A DNA stretch of 64,000 nucleotides, from positions 1-64,000 of the forward strand of contig JADNRZ010000052.1 of NCBI GenBank assembly GCA_015501605.1. Reading direction: 5' to 3'. This document shows, piece by piece, positions 20,272 through 32,956 of the stretch. Numbering within the stretch: the stretch's first letter is position 1; every line of letters begins with the position of its first letter. Both the position numbers and the translations under genes were made by a program. The notes beneath the pieces are model-generated. The model was not told where the DNA came from, ran no database searches, and worked only from the letters and a program-made list of their open reading frames with translations. Origin of the DNA: Panaeolus papilionaceus. Lineage: Eukaryota; Basidiomycota; Agaricomycetes; Agaricales.

Positions 20272-23219
20272 AGCTTAGAATTGTGATAGTATTCTTGGTC
20301 TACGAGTGTATGGTGGTATGTAGCGATGATAGATGTAGGTAGTGATATGAACAACAACGATGAGCGACGGGTTGGCAATGCAGTGAGTGCAGTGCATGGG
20401 AACAGGGCGTTGAAACGTGCCCAACTCATGGCCTGGAAGGCCTGTCTATCAGCGCTGTGGAATGCTGATGTCCCGAAGCAGTTGCGTATCTCGAGGCGCG
20501 TTATTTCGTGAAGCCGGTATAACACTGGTGTAAACTGGATCCAATACTTTTGGTTATACTTGACGTTCGTAGTCTTCTTGTTTTTGCTCTGGCTATATAT
20601 CTGCTTGCGAAGTCTGGACTAGATGCAGCCTGCGACGGCCTCGCCTACTTTCGACAGGTACTTAGTTCTAGTGACCTCAACCAGACAACGCGTGCAGGAG
20701 TATGGATCAACAAACACGATGACAATGAAATAAAACCCTCATTAATCGCAGTAAACTCACAAAACGCATATGAAAAATCGAAATATTTTTAATATTCAAC
20801 TGTAAAAGAAAATGCTTGCAGAAATGTCCAACTAAACCTCGACGAATCACATCTCAACCACACAATCTACCATTAAAAAAGAGGTCCAGTCGAAATTCAA
20901 CCTTTGGCCCCTTTCCCCGATGCATCACCCACGGAAAAAGAGTGACGCAGTGAATCAGAGGTACGGTTGGTTTGTCAACAACGCGCCACCTGGTTCACGC
21001 AAAAGCGCTCTAACGAGACACATAGCAAGAATGAAAATCAAACCCACGCGGACATCCCACGTCAAAATACGCTCCAGCACCCATCCTTCTCCATCGGTGG
21101 CAATCCCAATCAAGCAACCTTCGACCATCGACGCCGTCCAAAACTTGCACCCACGCACTAAACCACAAACCACCGGCAACACCCTCTCCTAGAATATCGC
21201 ACTTCTACTCCTCGAGCACCCACGCCACAACGACAAAGAGACACCCCACTCACGCATCACTCGAATTTAGGTGCGTTCAAATACAATCATAGAAATCATG
21301 TGTCGTTCAGTGAAGAAAAATCATCGGCTAGAAAAACAAGTGGAAGGACCCGCGATCGACTGAATGGATAGTTTATACCCGGAGCTGGTTGCGGAGTTGG
21401 TCTCCAAGTTGCCCTTGGGGCGGATGAATTGGGGACAAGCACCACCTCTAAAAGAACGTTGTCGACAACAGGTTCAAGAAGAGAGCATATGGATGATACA
21501 CATTAGAGAATGCTCATTTCTTCCAACATGAGGTAATCACCCTTCTCAACGTTGTTCCAGAGAACTTGTAACGAGCACGGAGGAGAGCCTCCATGAAGAC
21601 GGCCACACCTCCTTCAAAGAAAGAGCGAAAAAATCGCAACTCCGCTAACGTCAACCCACGTATCACGATCGCTCCACCCCCACGCAACCGCTTCATCCTG
21701 ATCTAATTCTCTTGCACTGTCATTCCCTTCCAACTCAATCCAACATCATAGCGACAGAACCAAAAGTCCAGACAGGTACTATCAGCCATTATTTGCATCC
21801 CGAACAAAACCCTGACCGCACCGCACGATAACCACATTCCTTTCATTGTCAACGTACGTTCAGCATAACATCAACATGACACCGACCAAAACCCTGACAC
21901 CGACGCTCCTGTAACGTCCCGGGGGCTCATATCCCCCTCACGTCAACGCAAGGACATATGAAGTCAATATGACACGCGTTTGTGAGCCCCGCAGTTGGAG
22001 GGAACGTTTATATTGCAGGGAGGCTGCCGTGCATGCGATGTTACGAGGGATAGATAGGATGAACGGGGTGATGCGGTGAGGTAAATGTAAGAAGAGTGTA
22101 TGCGTCGGGAGAGCGGTAAAACAAGGAAGAACCGGAGAGAATATGAGCGAAACCGATAAGCATCCTCAGAGGAAAACACCCCAACCAAATATGAAACCAA
22201 GAAATAAAAACGAAACAGAAATATCTGGTAAAGATGGAGAGAGGGAGAGCACAATCCACTGAACGAGACAACGCAAGGCAGCGGAGATTCACTACTCCAC
22301 TCCACGCTACTCAATTCATAGAGTAGAGTCTCAATTGAATAGCATGAAACGGAAAAATATAAAACGGGATAAAGCCATTCACCCTGCTAGACGCAGCACT
22401 AACCAGATGACCACTCTGGTCCGTCCGACCTAGTCAAGGTGGGTAGAGTGATGAAGAAGGGAGTACACGAAGAAGGGGAAGATGAAGAGCCGGATAAAGC
22501 GACGAGGCACAGTTAAACTGATCCTCATCCTGGATCGGAATGGGATAGAATGCGCATGATATATGCGAGGTGAGACATGGACACGCACGCACACATGTGT
22601 GCACGACTTACGCTCTTAATCCTCAGGCAAGTGCGAGCCCAAGATTGACACAGGGATAAAAATGAAAGATATAGAAGAAGAAAAAAGAAACAAAGAAGAG
22701 AGGAAAAAGACAGAAGCTTCAATTTTACCACCACCAATTCAACTCAGCTCAACCCAAGGGCAAGATCAAGTCATGGAGATGCAGGTGACAAAACAGGACG
22801 GTACAACCGGAAAGCGATGGTGAATAGGATGAGACGAGATGCGGTATAACGAGCGCGACGCAATATAAAACGCAAGATAAGCCAAAACCAGAGAAACGAA
22901 ACCCCAGATGCAGACGTAGATGACAGCAAGAAGCAAGAAGCAAGAAGCACAAATTGAAATCACTCGCTCGGCCATCCAATCACACGCATCCATCCCTCCC
23001 ATTCGTTCACAGCTCATCCTCGCTTCAATCATGTCAAACGCACGCCCAGAATGGGATACATCTCCATGCAATCTCATTCATGCCCATCGCGTCTCATTCA
23101 AATAATGAATGTACGCATTTGACCACCAACGCCGGGCAAGGATGAGAATGCCAGAGAGACAAGAGAGAGGATGCCGTCACCCACGCTAAGAAAAGGCTGC
23201 AACGTGGAGTGGAGTGGGG
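20272..23219. other. Duplicated intergenic sequence, no gene supported
   Basis: Matches 40290-42960 in copy 2. Short frames exist on both strands, for example minus 20955-21182 (ILTWDVRVGLIFILAMCL) and minus 21514-21696 (GLTLAELRFFRSFFEGG). They resemble each other between copies, but start, stop and frame are not kept together, so I do not call genes. About 22000-23400 is A-rich on the plus strand. Confidence 0.4.
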
Positions 23220-24142
23220 TCAACCTTCACCAGGAATGCTGCACGACAGGGCATGGAGGATGGATAGCGCCAGAGGGATGATAAGAAAAAGACGAGGGAA
23301 ATGTGCGATTAAAGATGAAAAACACGTAGAATGGGAGAGAAATAAAGAAAACGTGAACTCAAACAAATAAACAGAAAAACGAGAGAAAAACCAACGCCAA
23401 AATATCATCCAAAAATGAAAAAAAAAACTCACCCAACACCCAACCCCAAACTCAACGGCTGAAATCCATTCCACCGACACCACGCATCACTGCTCAGCGG
23501 CACAACTTCAGCGCGGCCTCCGGGGATCAACATAGGCGGACCAGAGGGAGCGTACACGAATGACGGGAACTGCAGGGAGAGCTGGTGTTGTTGTTGCTGT
23601 TGCTGTTGTAGGTGTTGGTTTTGGGGGGTGTCACGTTGATGTTGGGGTTGGTGATGTTGACCCTGCTGCTGACCCTGCTGTTGATGCTGACGGGACACCT
23701 CCTCAGGATACCCCAACCCCTCCCTTCCCTCCATCCCCTGCTCCTCAATATACGCCCCCATCCCCATCTCTTGTAACGAGAAAAAACCCTCTGCCGACCC
23801 TCGCTGTCCTTCTGCTGGCATTGCGCTAGAACCACCCGCTCCCGCACCTCCTCCATCACTCCCACTAGCGTTGACATTGACACTGATATCCGCCCCCGGC
23901 CCCGAGCCCACCATCAGGCCCATCCCCGCCCCCGCCCCCGTTCCCGTTCCCGGTCTCGTAGTTGTCCCGCCTGGTGGTGTTGATGTTCCCGTCGTTGATG
24001 ATGACGGCGACGCCGCATATGGAGCCATACCCGCCGCTGTTGTTCCTCTTGTTGATGATGATGATGATGATGATAATGACGCTCCACCAGCCTGCGTATA
24101 TCCCATTCCATCTATCCATCCGATTCCGAATACATTAGCCAT
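23220..24142 (-). CDS. Gly/Ser- and Gln/His-rich low-complexity protein
   Basis: Start ATG 24140-24142 (MANVFGIGWIDGMGYTQAGG). Exon 1 runs to 23433 and ends at a GTGAGT donor. A second exon, 23220-23238, follows a pyrimidine-rich intron ending GTGCAG and closes the frame (710+19 bp, about 242 residues). The sequence has a Ser run, a Gly/Thr-rich part, then a Gln/His-rich part with a run of seven Gln, and ends with LSSDAWCRWNGFQPLSLGLG. No domain is recognised; Gln-rich regions occur in transcription regulators, but that is only a suggestion. The paralogous place in copy 2 has lost the ATG and most of the exon, which argues that the gene is not under strong selection. Confidence 0.4.
24052..24076. 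repeat. GAT microsatellite
   Basis: About eight GAT units. On the minus strand it encodes the Ser run near the start of the 24142 gene. Confidence 0.7.
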
Positions 24143-26332
24143 GGCAGATTCCTGAGTTGTTTACTTGAGTTGAGTCAAGTGTGAGGACGATGGTGAGAGG
24201 TCCTCGTTGCGTGGAGTAAGTGACGATGATGATGGGTGTCGTCCTAGACAGAAGCGACGAGTAAATAAGCAAGAAAGAAAAAGAGCGGTCTTCAAGCAAC
24301 AGCAGCCGAATACCCACTTCGCTTGAGTGTTGAGATGAATTACGCTTGAACTGAACACAAGTCGCTCCCAAAGCCCGAAAGAAAATTAGAAAAAGCAGAA
24401 AGACGAAGACGAGACGAAGGGATGAAGACCAATAAGAAAATCAAAGTGAGGGTGAAGTGAAGCAAAGTGGTGCAAAGGGATGATGATGAAGGAAGGAAAG
24501 AAAGAAGCGGAGCGAATAACAAAGCCAAGGCGCATCTGTTTACATCTACATACATACATTCCTTACATCACTTCTATTCTGGAGTTAGATTGAGGGTGGG
24601 ACTCAGGGTTCAAACGTTCACGTCCATTTCCCGCATTCGTTAACCCAGAACCTGCATGCTTTCCTTTCTTTTCTTACCCGTATTATTTTTCAACTGATTT
24701 GAAATTAACCAATTAATAAATAACGCTCTCTCTCTCTCAACCTCACTTCGTTGAGTCGAGTTCTGTTGAGTTTATTTCGTACCGTAACCTAGATAAATCA
24801 AATCCCGGCCCCCGCATGAACTCCGAATATCTCCACCAATCACGTCCTTGCTTTTAATCTTGAAATAATTTTATAAATTTCTAATTTATTTAAATTATTG
24901 GTTATTTTTATCCCATAAGCAAATAAAAATGTTTAATTAATTAATAACCAGCCCTGTCTGGCATCGAACGAACGAACGAACGAACCAACTCAACCGAACC
25001 CACTCATCACCCACTTGCTCGCGGACTTCAATACGTAACGAGGCGGGTCCGACTGTTCTTTATCTCGACTCTGACTTAGCACCTCCCATCACTCATCATA
25101 CAACCCAACATGAACAACATCAACTTGACCCAGACCCACTTGTATTTCCCGCTGCGTCGGCAATCCCAGAGCAGCATTGTCTCTCTTTTCTGCACTTACC
25201 TTCAAGCCTGGGAGTCGACGTACCTACAGTACCTAAGTCTTACACTCCTTGTCATTCATGAAACCTGGGTAATTATAACGACGACTCGAAAGTTTGCCGC
25301 TCCTTACTGTCTATTTAATACATCAATCAAGCGTACAGGCAACCGAATAACCCGCCTCTGAATACACTCTCTCGTTCTTATCAACCGACTCGTACTTACT
25401 TACCACGCTCTTATCTCCCCTTAATACGAATTCAAACCACCGCAACCGACGTCTGCTCTACATGCACTATTACTCAGTGGATCTAATCTCCCGCGAAATG
25501 CCAGCCTCCAATCTATCTGTTCCTGTTCCTGTTCCCCCTTGAATTCAGTTGAATAACCTCGGACTTCAGTCGCTTTCCGCACTGTATCGTGTCAACGACC
25601 GTGTACGTTCCATATGCGACCTGCGCTGATCATCCTTTATAGCTAGTTATCATGAGCTATGATCCCACAGTAGCACCACAGAGACTGAGAGTATAACCAA
25701 CCAAGCTAGGTCATGATCCCATGTCCGACCAAACCCAAACCCAAACCAGCAGCATTCCATCGATGAGTGTTTAAATAACCCTACAGGATCTACTTTCCCT
25801 TTCTCGAAATCCTTAATCTCAACGCACACTCATCACCTCCCAAACAACAAACACATACAGTAATTTAGTCGCACATGCGGCGCTGCATTTCGACTCCCAG
25901 AAAAGCAGGCACGGGTTAAATTTGCGCACTTTTCGCAGCCACACGGCCACATGAACGCACGCACACACCGGTCGTCGTTGACGCGGCGAAACCCACGCAC
26001 ACGGACGCCTGACGCGCCTCACCCAAGTTCAAACTTCGACGCGAGATTAGACATGAGATGAAGGTTAGATTTTGGGCGTGAGAGTGTGATATAGGTCAAC
26101 TGAATAAATAGACAATGTAATATGTACATCGGATGGGCTGAAAATGAGGTAACTAAGGAAAATCAAGGAACGAGTGAGCGAGTGAGGGAAGGGATAACAT
26201 GGAGTGAGTCGATCTCGAGTTTGGACAGAGGCTAGACGGAGGTCAAGGAACACTGGCAAAGAAAGGGTAAGCAAGGACAGCGCGTGCGAGTCAGGGTATA
26301 CATGAATAAAATATTGTCCCAAAAGAACGTCG
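24143..26332. other. Intergenic, duplicated in copy 2
   Basis: Similar to 43360-46300, apart from the 1.13-kb element in copy 2. A plus-strand frame at 25110-25361 has a counterpart at 43945-44223 (YLQAWESTYLQYLSLTLLVIHETW), but its ends differ and no domain is visible. I see no supported gene. Confidence 0.4.
24965..24985. repeat. CGAA microsatellite
   Basis: About five CGAA units. Copy 2 has a diverged GAATGAATGAACGAAC at the matching place (about 43745). Confidence 0.7.
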
Positions 26333-27563
26333 TTACAAAATTAAGGGAGTTGGGTGTCCCCTGCAAAGGAATTTGGGCGGGGGGAATGAGGATTGGGAGG
26401 TGAATTGTACTTGCGTTTTAAACAGTTTGGATTCCGTGTGAAAAAAAAAAATACACTGCCCTGTTACTGCCCCATCATTACAAATGACGATGGCAGTGCG
26501 ATACCAGATCGACATATCATCCGTTGTAATACTAGTACGAGTACTAATGAAGCAAGTTCCAAAAACATCCATCCCTGCCACAGCATCCAAGAGATGTGGA
26601 ACGGGGCGACTGAATACCAGCAAGCGCACGTGTAACTTCTCGTTACGAAGTGCCTCCACAAAAATACGGAGGATGTACGTCTGCACCGCCTCATTTTCGC
26701 ACTGATCAAGTCCATCCAGGACGATGACCAACGCACGCGCCTCCTCTAAACCGCCTTCGAGCTGAATTTTCCTGAGTGGCTGAACGATTAACTGGTCCAG
26801 CTGGGTCTCGAGGTTCGAGTGAATGAATGCCGGGTCGTTATGAATAGCGAACTCTATATGACTGCGAAGTGCTGGAATCGTTTTCCAAAGTTGATACGCA
26901 ATCGTCGAGATGAGCAGCCCACGTCGGCCGAGGTCTGGGTGTTGTTGTTTGAAGAAGAAGTTGGCCGCCAAAAGTTCTTTTTTTGCCAAGCGCTCGCAAA
27001 ATGCGCGTGCCATCATCGACTTGCCACTTCGTGCTGGTCCGAAGACGAATTTGATTGCGTTTTGCGATGATAGAGGACCAGACGCCCACGCTTCAAGGTC
27101 TTGCAGTATCAACGCCTGAACTTCATCAGGCAACTTTGGCTCGTTGTACTGTTCGTCTGAGTTGTACGAAGCGCCAGGCGCAATAAGTTCGCTGAGTGTC
27201 TTCATTGCTGCCCGAGAGACTCAGTTGGGGAGGGGTTCATGAAGAGAAGACACACGCACCATGGGTCCCACTATGATGATGCGTTGAGTTATGCTGGTTA
27301 ATCACCGACTGTGAAATCATTCCCTTTTCCCTGATAAGAGCCGCCATGCTGTCTGCTACGACGACTTTGTCGCTGGTGGTAAAATCGTCTGCAAGGTCGT
27401 GAAGGGGGATGTAAGGGAAGGAGGAAAAGGACTGGTGAGTCCAACTGCACATCCACTGCACTGCCATATGTGGATTCTCACCGCCACCTTCAAAGACATA
27501 CGACACATTTCCTTGTGTAAAATACCCGTTCGATATTAGCTTGTTGCTGGAGAGAAGAGACAT
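26333..27563 (-). CDS. NACHT P-loop protein, beta copy 1
   Basis: Predicted NACHT NTPase of about 361 residues. Exons: 27482-27563, 27260-27388, 26333-27207 (82+129+875 bp, in frame). Exon 1 begins MSLLSSNKLISNGYFTQGN, and exon 3 has APGASYNSDEQY. Walker A is FGPARSGKSMMA, with the Lys present but Ala-Arg before Ser-Gly. Walker B is VIVLDGLDQC, and a sensor-like LLVFSRPVP follows. The exon structure matches the alpha gene, so the two arose by older duplication. After the conserved IWYRTA segment the frame ends in non-conserved sequence next to an A-run, with no C-terminal repeat domain. Confidence 0.75.
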
Positions 27564-27747
27564 AACTCGGCGTCGTGAATTGTAGCGTTGTAGGTTCTGA
27601 TAGTGTCCTGTATCAACAATGGGAAGGTACTGCGTGTACTCGACGACAGCCAGCGGGATGGCTGGATAGATGCATTGCAGTGCAAAGGAGCGATGTGAAA
27701 CTAACTATGTAGTACCCCGTTTTGCTTGGTATTCTTAGAAGGCAGTG

Positions 27748-29129
27748 CTTTAAAGCGGAAGCGCTGGGCCACGCTAGGCAATAAGTATGATATATTTTCA
27801 GGTCAACGCAGATGCATACTCAACGTATGATCCTAATGCTGCTCAATACTGGTCCAGGGTTACCCCATAATGCAAGGACCCAAAGTGTTGCTTCCTCAAT
27901 CCAAAACGGTAATACCAAAAAGTTAACAACACCGCACTGCAGTTCGCAATAGCAGGCTGGTCATATACCACGACGAGGAGCAGGTAAGGTTGGCCGTTGA
28001 AGACGGTTGTAGTACCAGTAATATTGTATGGCATTGATATGCGCACGTTCCTGGTGAAGGTCAGTGAGAGTGACTGGGTAACGCGGCAATTTTGGTGGGA
28101 TGAGATTTCTTGGTTCTTACGCTCCAGTCTGCATAACCGGAGTAATCGAGTATGGAGAGAGGGAGAGGTCTTTGAGAACGAACCCCTCCCAGTGCGAGAG
28201 CCGAGGGCGGTGGACGGATGAGCCCTGACACTGACCACGGCCCCCTCTACCCTGACTACGAAGCTCGATGATATGTCGCACTTCGTAAACACACACACAC
28301 ACGGGGAAAACGATTATTGAATCGTGACCCGTATTGTAGAGTAGGTAGTTACAAAATACAATTTATTTCCGAGTCGTTTGGGCAGGTGAACAGTAAGCGC
28401 GCGACTAAATATCCTAAGTAAGCTTTCTCACTTGTTTTGACTTCTCGGAACGCTCTCGGAATTCTCGTACTCAGATCTCAGGTTTTCTCTTAAGTTCTCA
28501 CTCAAGGGCACTTAGTAAGTTCTTAATTTTCTCTTTATTTTATCTTGTACTACTTGTCTAGAAATACCCGTTCTCTTACGAGGGCGGAATCTGCTTTCTC
28601 TAGTAGACGCGCGCTGGTATTTATAGTCTTCCATCGCTCGGGTTTATCGGACGCGTCCCTCGTTATCTCACCGCTCCTATTTCTCTTGGTACCCCTGTTC
28701 TTCCTTGCTCGGGCTTATACATGTCCCTTCCCTATTTTGTACCGGTTCCGGGAGTTACTTAGGCGCTCCTGTCTGGTCTTGGCGCACCCCGAAAGTGAGT
28801 TTCACGCGCGTTTTCCCTTGCGGGTAACCTTCCCCTTTGGTAACCAGGGTCCCTTTGCTCGCTCGTTTCGCCAAGGTTATGGAGCTGGTCTCAAGTCCGA
28901 CTCCAGTGCTTGACCTCGAGGCCGGGTTTGGTATTGAGTGTGGGTGGGTATGCCTCAGGTACGTGTCATTACTTTGTCATTTCTGGGTTTACCTTACTGT
29001 TTTTACTTGCAGTAACGCTTAAATCTTATCATCGAGAGTATAAATACATATAGTATCTAATCCTGTGAATAAATGTAGCATGTATCTGCGGAAAATAAAC
29101 TCAATCAAGGTGAAGCGAAGGCCAAAAAT
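27748..29129. other. Unique sequence left of the KDZ transposon, no gene
   Basis: Contains a short CA repeat (28290-28303) and a pyrimidine-rich stretch at 28400-28900 with a TTTATAG box near 28620, possibly an old LTR. No partner repeat is in the window. The 8-bp CCAAAAAT at 29122-29129 is the left target duplication of KDZ-1. Confidence 0.4.
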
Positions 29130-29469
29130 CACCTATGGATACCAACTTCGGACTTACTTATAAGGGCCCGGACCATCGGATCTCCGCCTTATATCTTCGT
29201 CAAAATAGGTGTGTCTCTACCTCTGGAATATCTCTCAAATAAAGAGGGACTTAGTGATGCATTTCTCTAGGGTGTAGGGGGGAGTGAGTCTCCGGCAACG
29301 TCCGGAATGCCTATGGTAGGTATGTTTGTCCCTCCACCCGCCATCATCACATGTCCCACGCATCCTCAACGTCGCGCGTGGCATCACAACACTCGTGCTC
29401 ATCGTTGCGCACAACGAGCTCGCATTTTGGACTCAAAATTCATGTATAAATCCCAAAAAAATTGTATTA
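29130..29469. repeat. Left TIR of KDZ-1
   Basis: 340 bp, inverted copy of 37404-37743. The only difference seen is a G run near 29278, where the right copy has an A. Confidence 0.95.
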
Positions 29470-29547
29470 AATATATATAATTAACATATAGGTAATACAA
29501 GACACAAGATAAATTTATAAGAGAAATAAAGGGGGGAGGAAGGGAAT

Positions 29548-32500
29548 TTAATCTGTTAAAGCCTGCAACATCTTGAGAGCAATGTCTCCAGCTTCCTGCT
29601 CCTCCTCTTCCTGCTCCTCCTCTTCACCAGCCTCTCTGTTTGACTGCTCAGTTATGCTAATGGCCTCAAGATCTCTAGCAAGGGAGGGAACAACACAGGG
29701 AGGACCATTCTCAATGCTGATACCCTCATCCAAGGTACCAGTGAAGCCCGGGAGTTTAAGAAGCTTGGACAGCCTCTCAATGTGAATGTCATTCATGCGG
29801 CGAAGGGTAGCGAGACGCAAGTCGATTTGATGGGCAACAGTTGGGTGGGAAGCACGCAGGGAAGCTGCTTTTGTGGCAAGGAAGGCCTCTTCATCCCTGA
29901 TGTAAGTTGTAAGGCGCCGAATTTCGATGTTCAACCTCTTGATTTCCTCGCAAGCCCGGATAATTTTGAAGTATCTGTCTAGTAGCATACGACCCGCTGG
30001 ACTAGCCCATGGTCGCTTTCGGACGTCTTCGCATGTATCCGAGAGTAAATCGAAGTCGGCGAGCTGGGAGTAGTTGACGACGTCATCCCAGGAGAGTGTT
30101 TCGCGGCCAAGAGCCTCGGCGGCGGTGTTGAAATCCCTCAGCGCGGTTTGAATGGCTTGTGAGCGCGTCTTGAGGGCCTTTACGATGTGTTGACGCATTT
30201 TGTACCCTAAAGAACGACCCTGCAGATGTGAAAAGACTTGCGGTGATAGTGTAAATACATACCTGTCTTTGACATATTCATCTTCGTCAATTCAAACAGA
30301 CGAGCTACAACCAGGCTCTCCAGCCGGTCGACAGCACATTGGTACTGTCGTTTGGCTACCAGACCTTCAGCCTCCTTCCAGTCCTGGTCCCCTGGCAGCC
30401 ACCATTTCTCGACCTTCAGTTGGTGTTCCAAAATGTGGATAGCTTCAAGAGCCCGCTTGTGAGTTTCCTGTGCGTGTCGCCGTGTTGTCTCAATTTCCTG
30501 TGTCTTGTCAGGAGTGGTGTCGAACATGGTTGTATTGAGATGGCTCCACTGTTGCTGCATGATCTCGGACAGACGAGCTCTGAATGTAAAGTAAGTGAAT
30601 GACAAATAGAAAGATAAAGGAGTAGTACTTACTCCGCCTTGTAGAGCTTTCGCAACATCTCATAATACTCCATCTTTAACGTCTCCTGTACAGGTTCTCG
30701 TTTAAGGCTGGTGAGATAGTGGAATTCTTCTTCAAGCCATCGGGGAAAGGTGGCATCGGGGTTATCCAAGGCTTGATGTTGGACTTGTTTCAAGAAAGCA
30801 TCCTCGCTTGCAAGAAGGTCCAGGGCTCTCTTGTAGCTAGTAACAATGAGGGAACCTGGAATATATAATTATGTGATAAATATATGCAGTGGCAAGAAGA
30901 AAAGTGAGCTTACTGAGGGTGAGGTATGTTTCCCGGCTGTCCAAATGCTTAATGTATTTGTTGATCTTCTGGCGACGATGGAAGATACTTGCATGACGGA
31001 TAGACGAAGCGAGAGCGTTGGATTTGGAAAAGAAGGGTTCACACCCTTCTAAATCCTCGAGGCCAAGACCTTCAACATAGGTAGCAAGGTGTTGTAGTTG
31101 GCAAATACGGTTGTGTGCGTGTCCGTGAAAGCTTCCAACCAAGCATTTCGCGTTGAGTTCTTCTGCCCAAGATCCAAGCTGACTTTGGCGCAATGTTGTC
31201 TTGAATTTGCACCCAATGTCGTATCCAATCCCAAGATTATGGCCGAATGCGTCCAGAAGAGCGTTGACAGCAGCGAGGGGGTATTTAGATCTGTGGTGGG
31301 AGCGAAGGTGAAAGGATGTGGTGAGAAAGTTGAAAGAAAGCAGACGGTGAGAACACTTACTGCTCACCACTTCTCACCATGTCCATGACCACCAACACAT
31401 GCCTGTGCCGACACAAGCTCAAGAAAACACCCGTCTCCTCAAAGATTCCCCACATGCGAGAGGTCTTGTCGCTGGCCATGTTCTTCCAACGGTCATCGCA
31501 AATGTTGGGATTTGGAGGCTAGAGATCAGAGTTCATAGTTGTTTGAACACCGACATTCGTAAGTAAAGTCATCACATACCTCACTGTCCTTCTGTGGAAT
31601 CATATCAACTGACTCACAAGCCCATTTGTCAACTTCTTAGCGCAACAGGTAATAATCACCATGAACTTTGCGTGGGTCAGGCCTCTCAGCACTTTCATCT
31701 TGTCCTTCACCACTGGCACCACCCTCCAAATCCTCCTTTTCCTGCCGGATGAGTCGCTTCAGTGAGTCGTTGCCATCCATTGTCACTAGCATTGAAAATT
31801 TCAGCTTGTCTTCGCCCTCTAATTTGTAGGTGCATGGGATGCATGCATGCTTCAGTCGCCACTTCGGATCAGCACGCCCCAATGCTCTCTGGACATCCAT
31901 GTCCATACCGTGGAGAATATCCAAGTAGGTGTCGTAACATATGGAGAACTGTTTGCTTATGTATGAGTGATAAGGTTGCTGCTGGACATCGCACAAGGCC
32001 TTGACAAAGGCCTGGATAGAGAGATGTGGACATCTCATCGAAGAGGATCGGAAGAGCTCAAGCGCCCGCACTGATACTGCAACCGTTGGTGCAAGTGGAG
32101 CGCATGGAATGAGTCCTTGTCGTACAAAGGACGCCCCGAGAGAAGGAAGGCTGGGATAGAGGGGTACTTCGACATCACATGAAGCTTGGGGTAACAGAAG
32201 TGAGTGAGTAAATATATTTTATCAGAACTCCGAGTCAACACTTACAATATGTATCAATCTTCTTGACCTTGTGGTAGGCCTCGGGACTCTCGTCATATAC
32301 AGGAGGCATTTCATTTCCCAGACCCAACTCGCCTTGCTGCAATGACCACTCCATGTAGGCCCTTATCATGAAGGGCAATTGCACCTCAAATGCGTGAGCA
32401 CGTCGCTCGATAATGTCGCGACGCTGGCGCTTATCCTTGTATTTCCTATTGGCCAAGTTGGGTGAGCAATCATTCCTGCTAGATAATGATGATCTTACTT

Positions 32501-32956
32501 CTTTTTCTGCAGCAGCTGGCTTTTCACGAGTTCATCAAACTTGCCTCCTGCATTGCTGATATCTACCTCAGCCTTGCCTTTCATGTATTGTTCTAGCACC
32601 ATAGTCAGTGGATCCTGAGCACTCCAGCTCGCCTTGTCCTCCCATTTGTCATCTGGTATTGTGTCCAGATGCTTCGCCATCTTGTCAAGCAGGGCTGCCT
32701 TTCGTGCCCGCTTGACTCTTTCATACTCATGCTTCGCTGCACTCCGGAACAAAGCAAGGCTGCTTGCGGTGAGCGCTTTTCCTGAGTGTTGGCGACTGCG
32801 AGAGTTGCTTCCCACTACTCTGCCTTTTTTCACCATGGCTTGAGGTTGGTTTGGGGGTCCATCGGTCTGAGATGTTGTGACTGACGTTGGTCTCAGAGGC
32901 CTTTTTTTATCACGTGGACTGGGCATTTGGAAGCCCCTATCCTGCTTAATACCCAT
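29548..32956 (-). pseudogene. KDZ transposase, eight exons, one nonsense codon
   Basis: Would cut and paste the element. Exons on the minus strand: 32499-32956, 32246-32445, 31580-32184, 31361-31518, 30914-31290, 30633-30855, 30263-30579, 29548-30206; they sum to 2,997 bp in one frame. A basic N-terminal part precedes FVRQGLIPCAPLAPTVAVSV and a Cys/His region (HACIPCTYKLEGE). Putative catalytic residues are Asp356 (VTMDGND), Asp498 (GYDIGCKF) and Glu558 (LEGCEPFFS), with the family motif SFHGHAH at 527-533. The C-terminal part is helical and ends in an acidic Glu/Gln run. Codon 402 (31637-31639) is TAA, so this copy is dead unless the stop is read through. Assignment to KDZ is by family motifs. 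Confidence 0.9.

Larger units (their letters stand above)
19166..27747. repeat. Segmental duplication, main block (copy 1)
   Basis: Collinear, by eye, with 39215-47646: alpha NACHT gene, 6 kb of intergenic sequence, beta NACHT gene and its upstream region. Divergence is clearly higher in the intergenic part, with several indels, than in the NACHT exons. Homology ends at the GGCAGTG motif near 27747 and 47646. Confidence 0.9.

Noticed and set aside
22749..23077. Hydrophobic minus-strand frames resembling membrane proteins
   Set aside because: They follow the T-rich composition of the strand and are not preserved in the duplicate at 42741-42991 as one frame.
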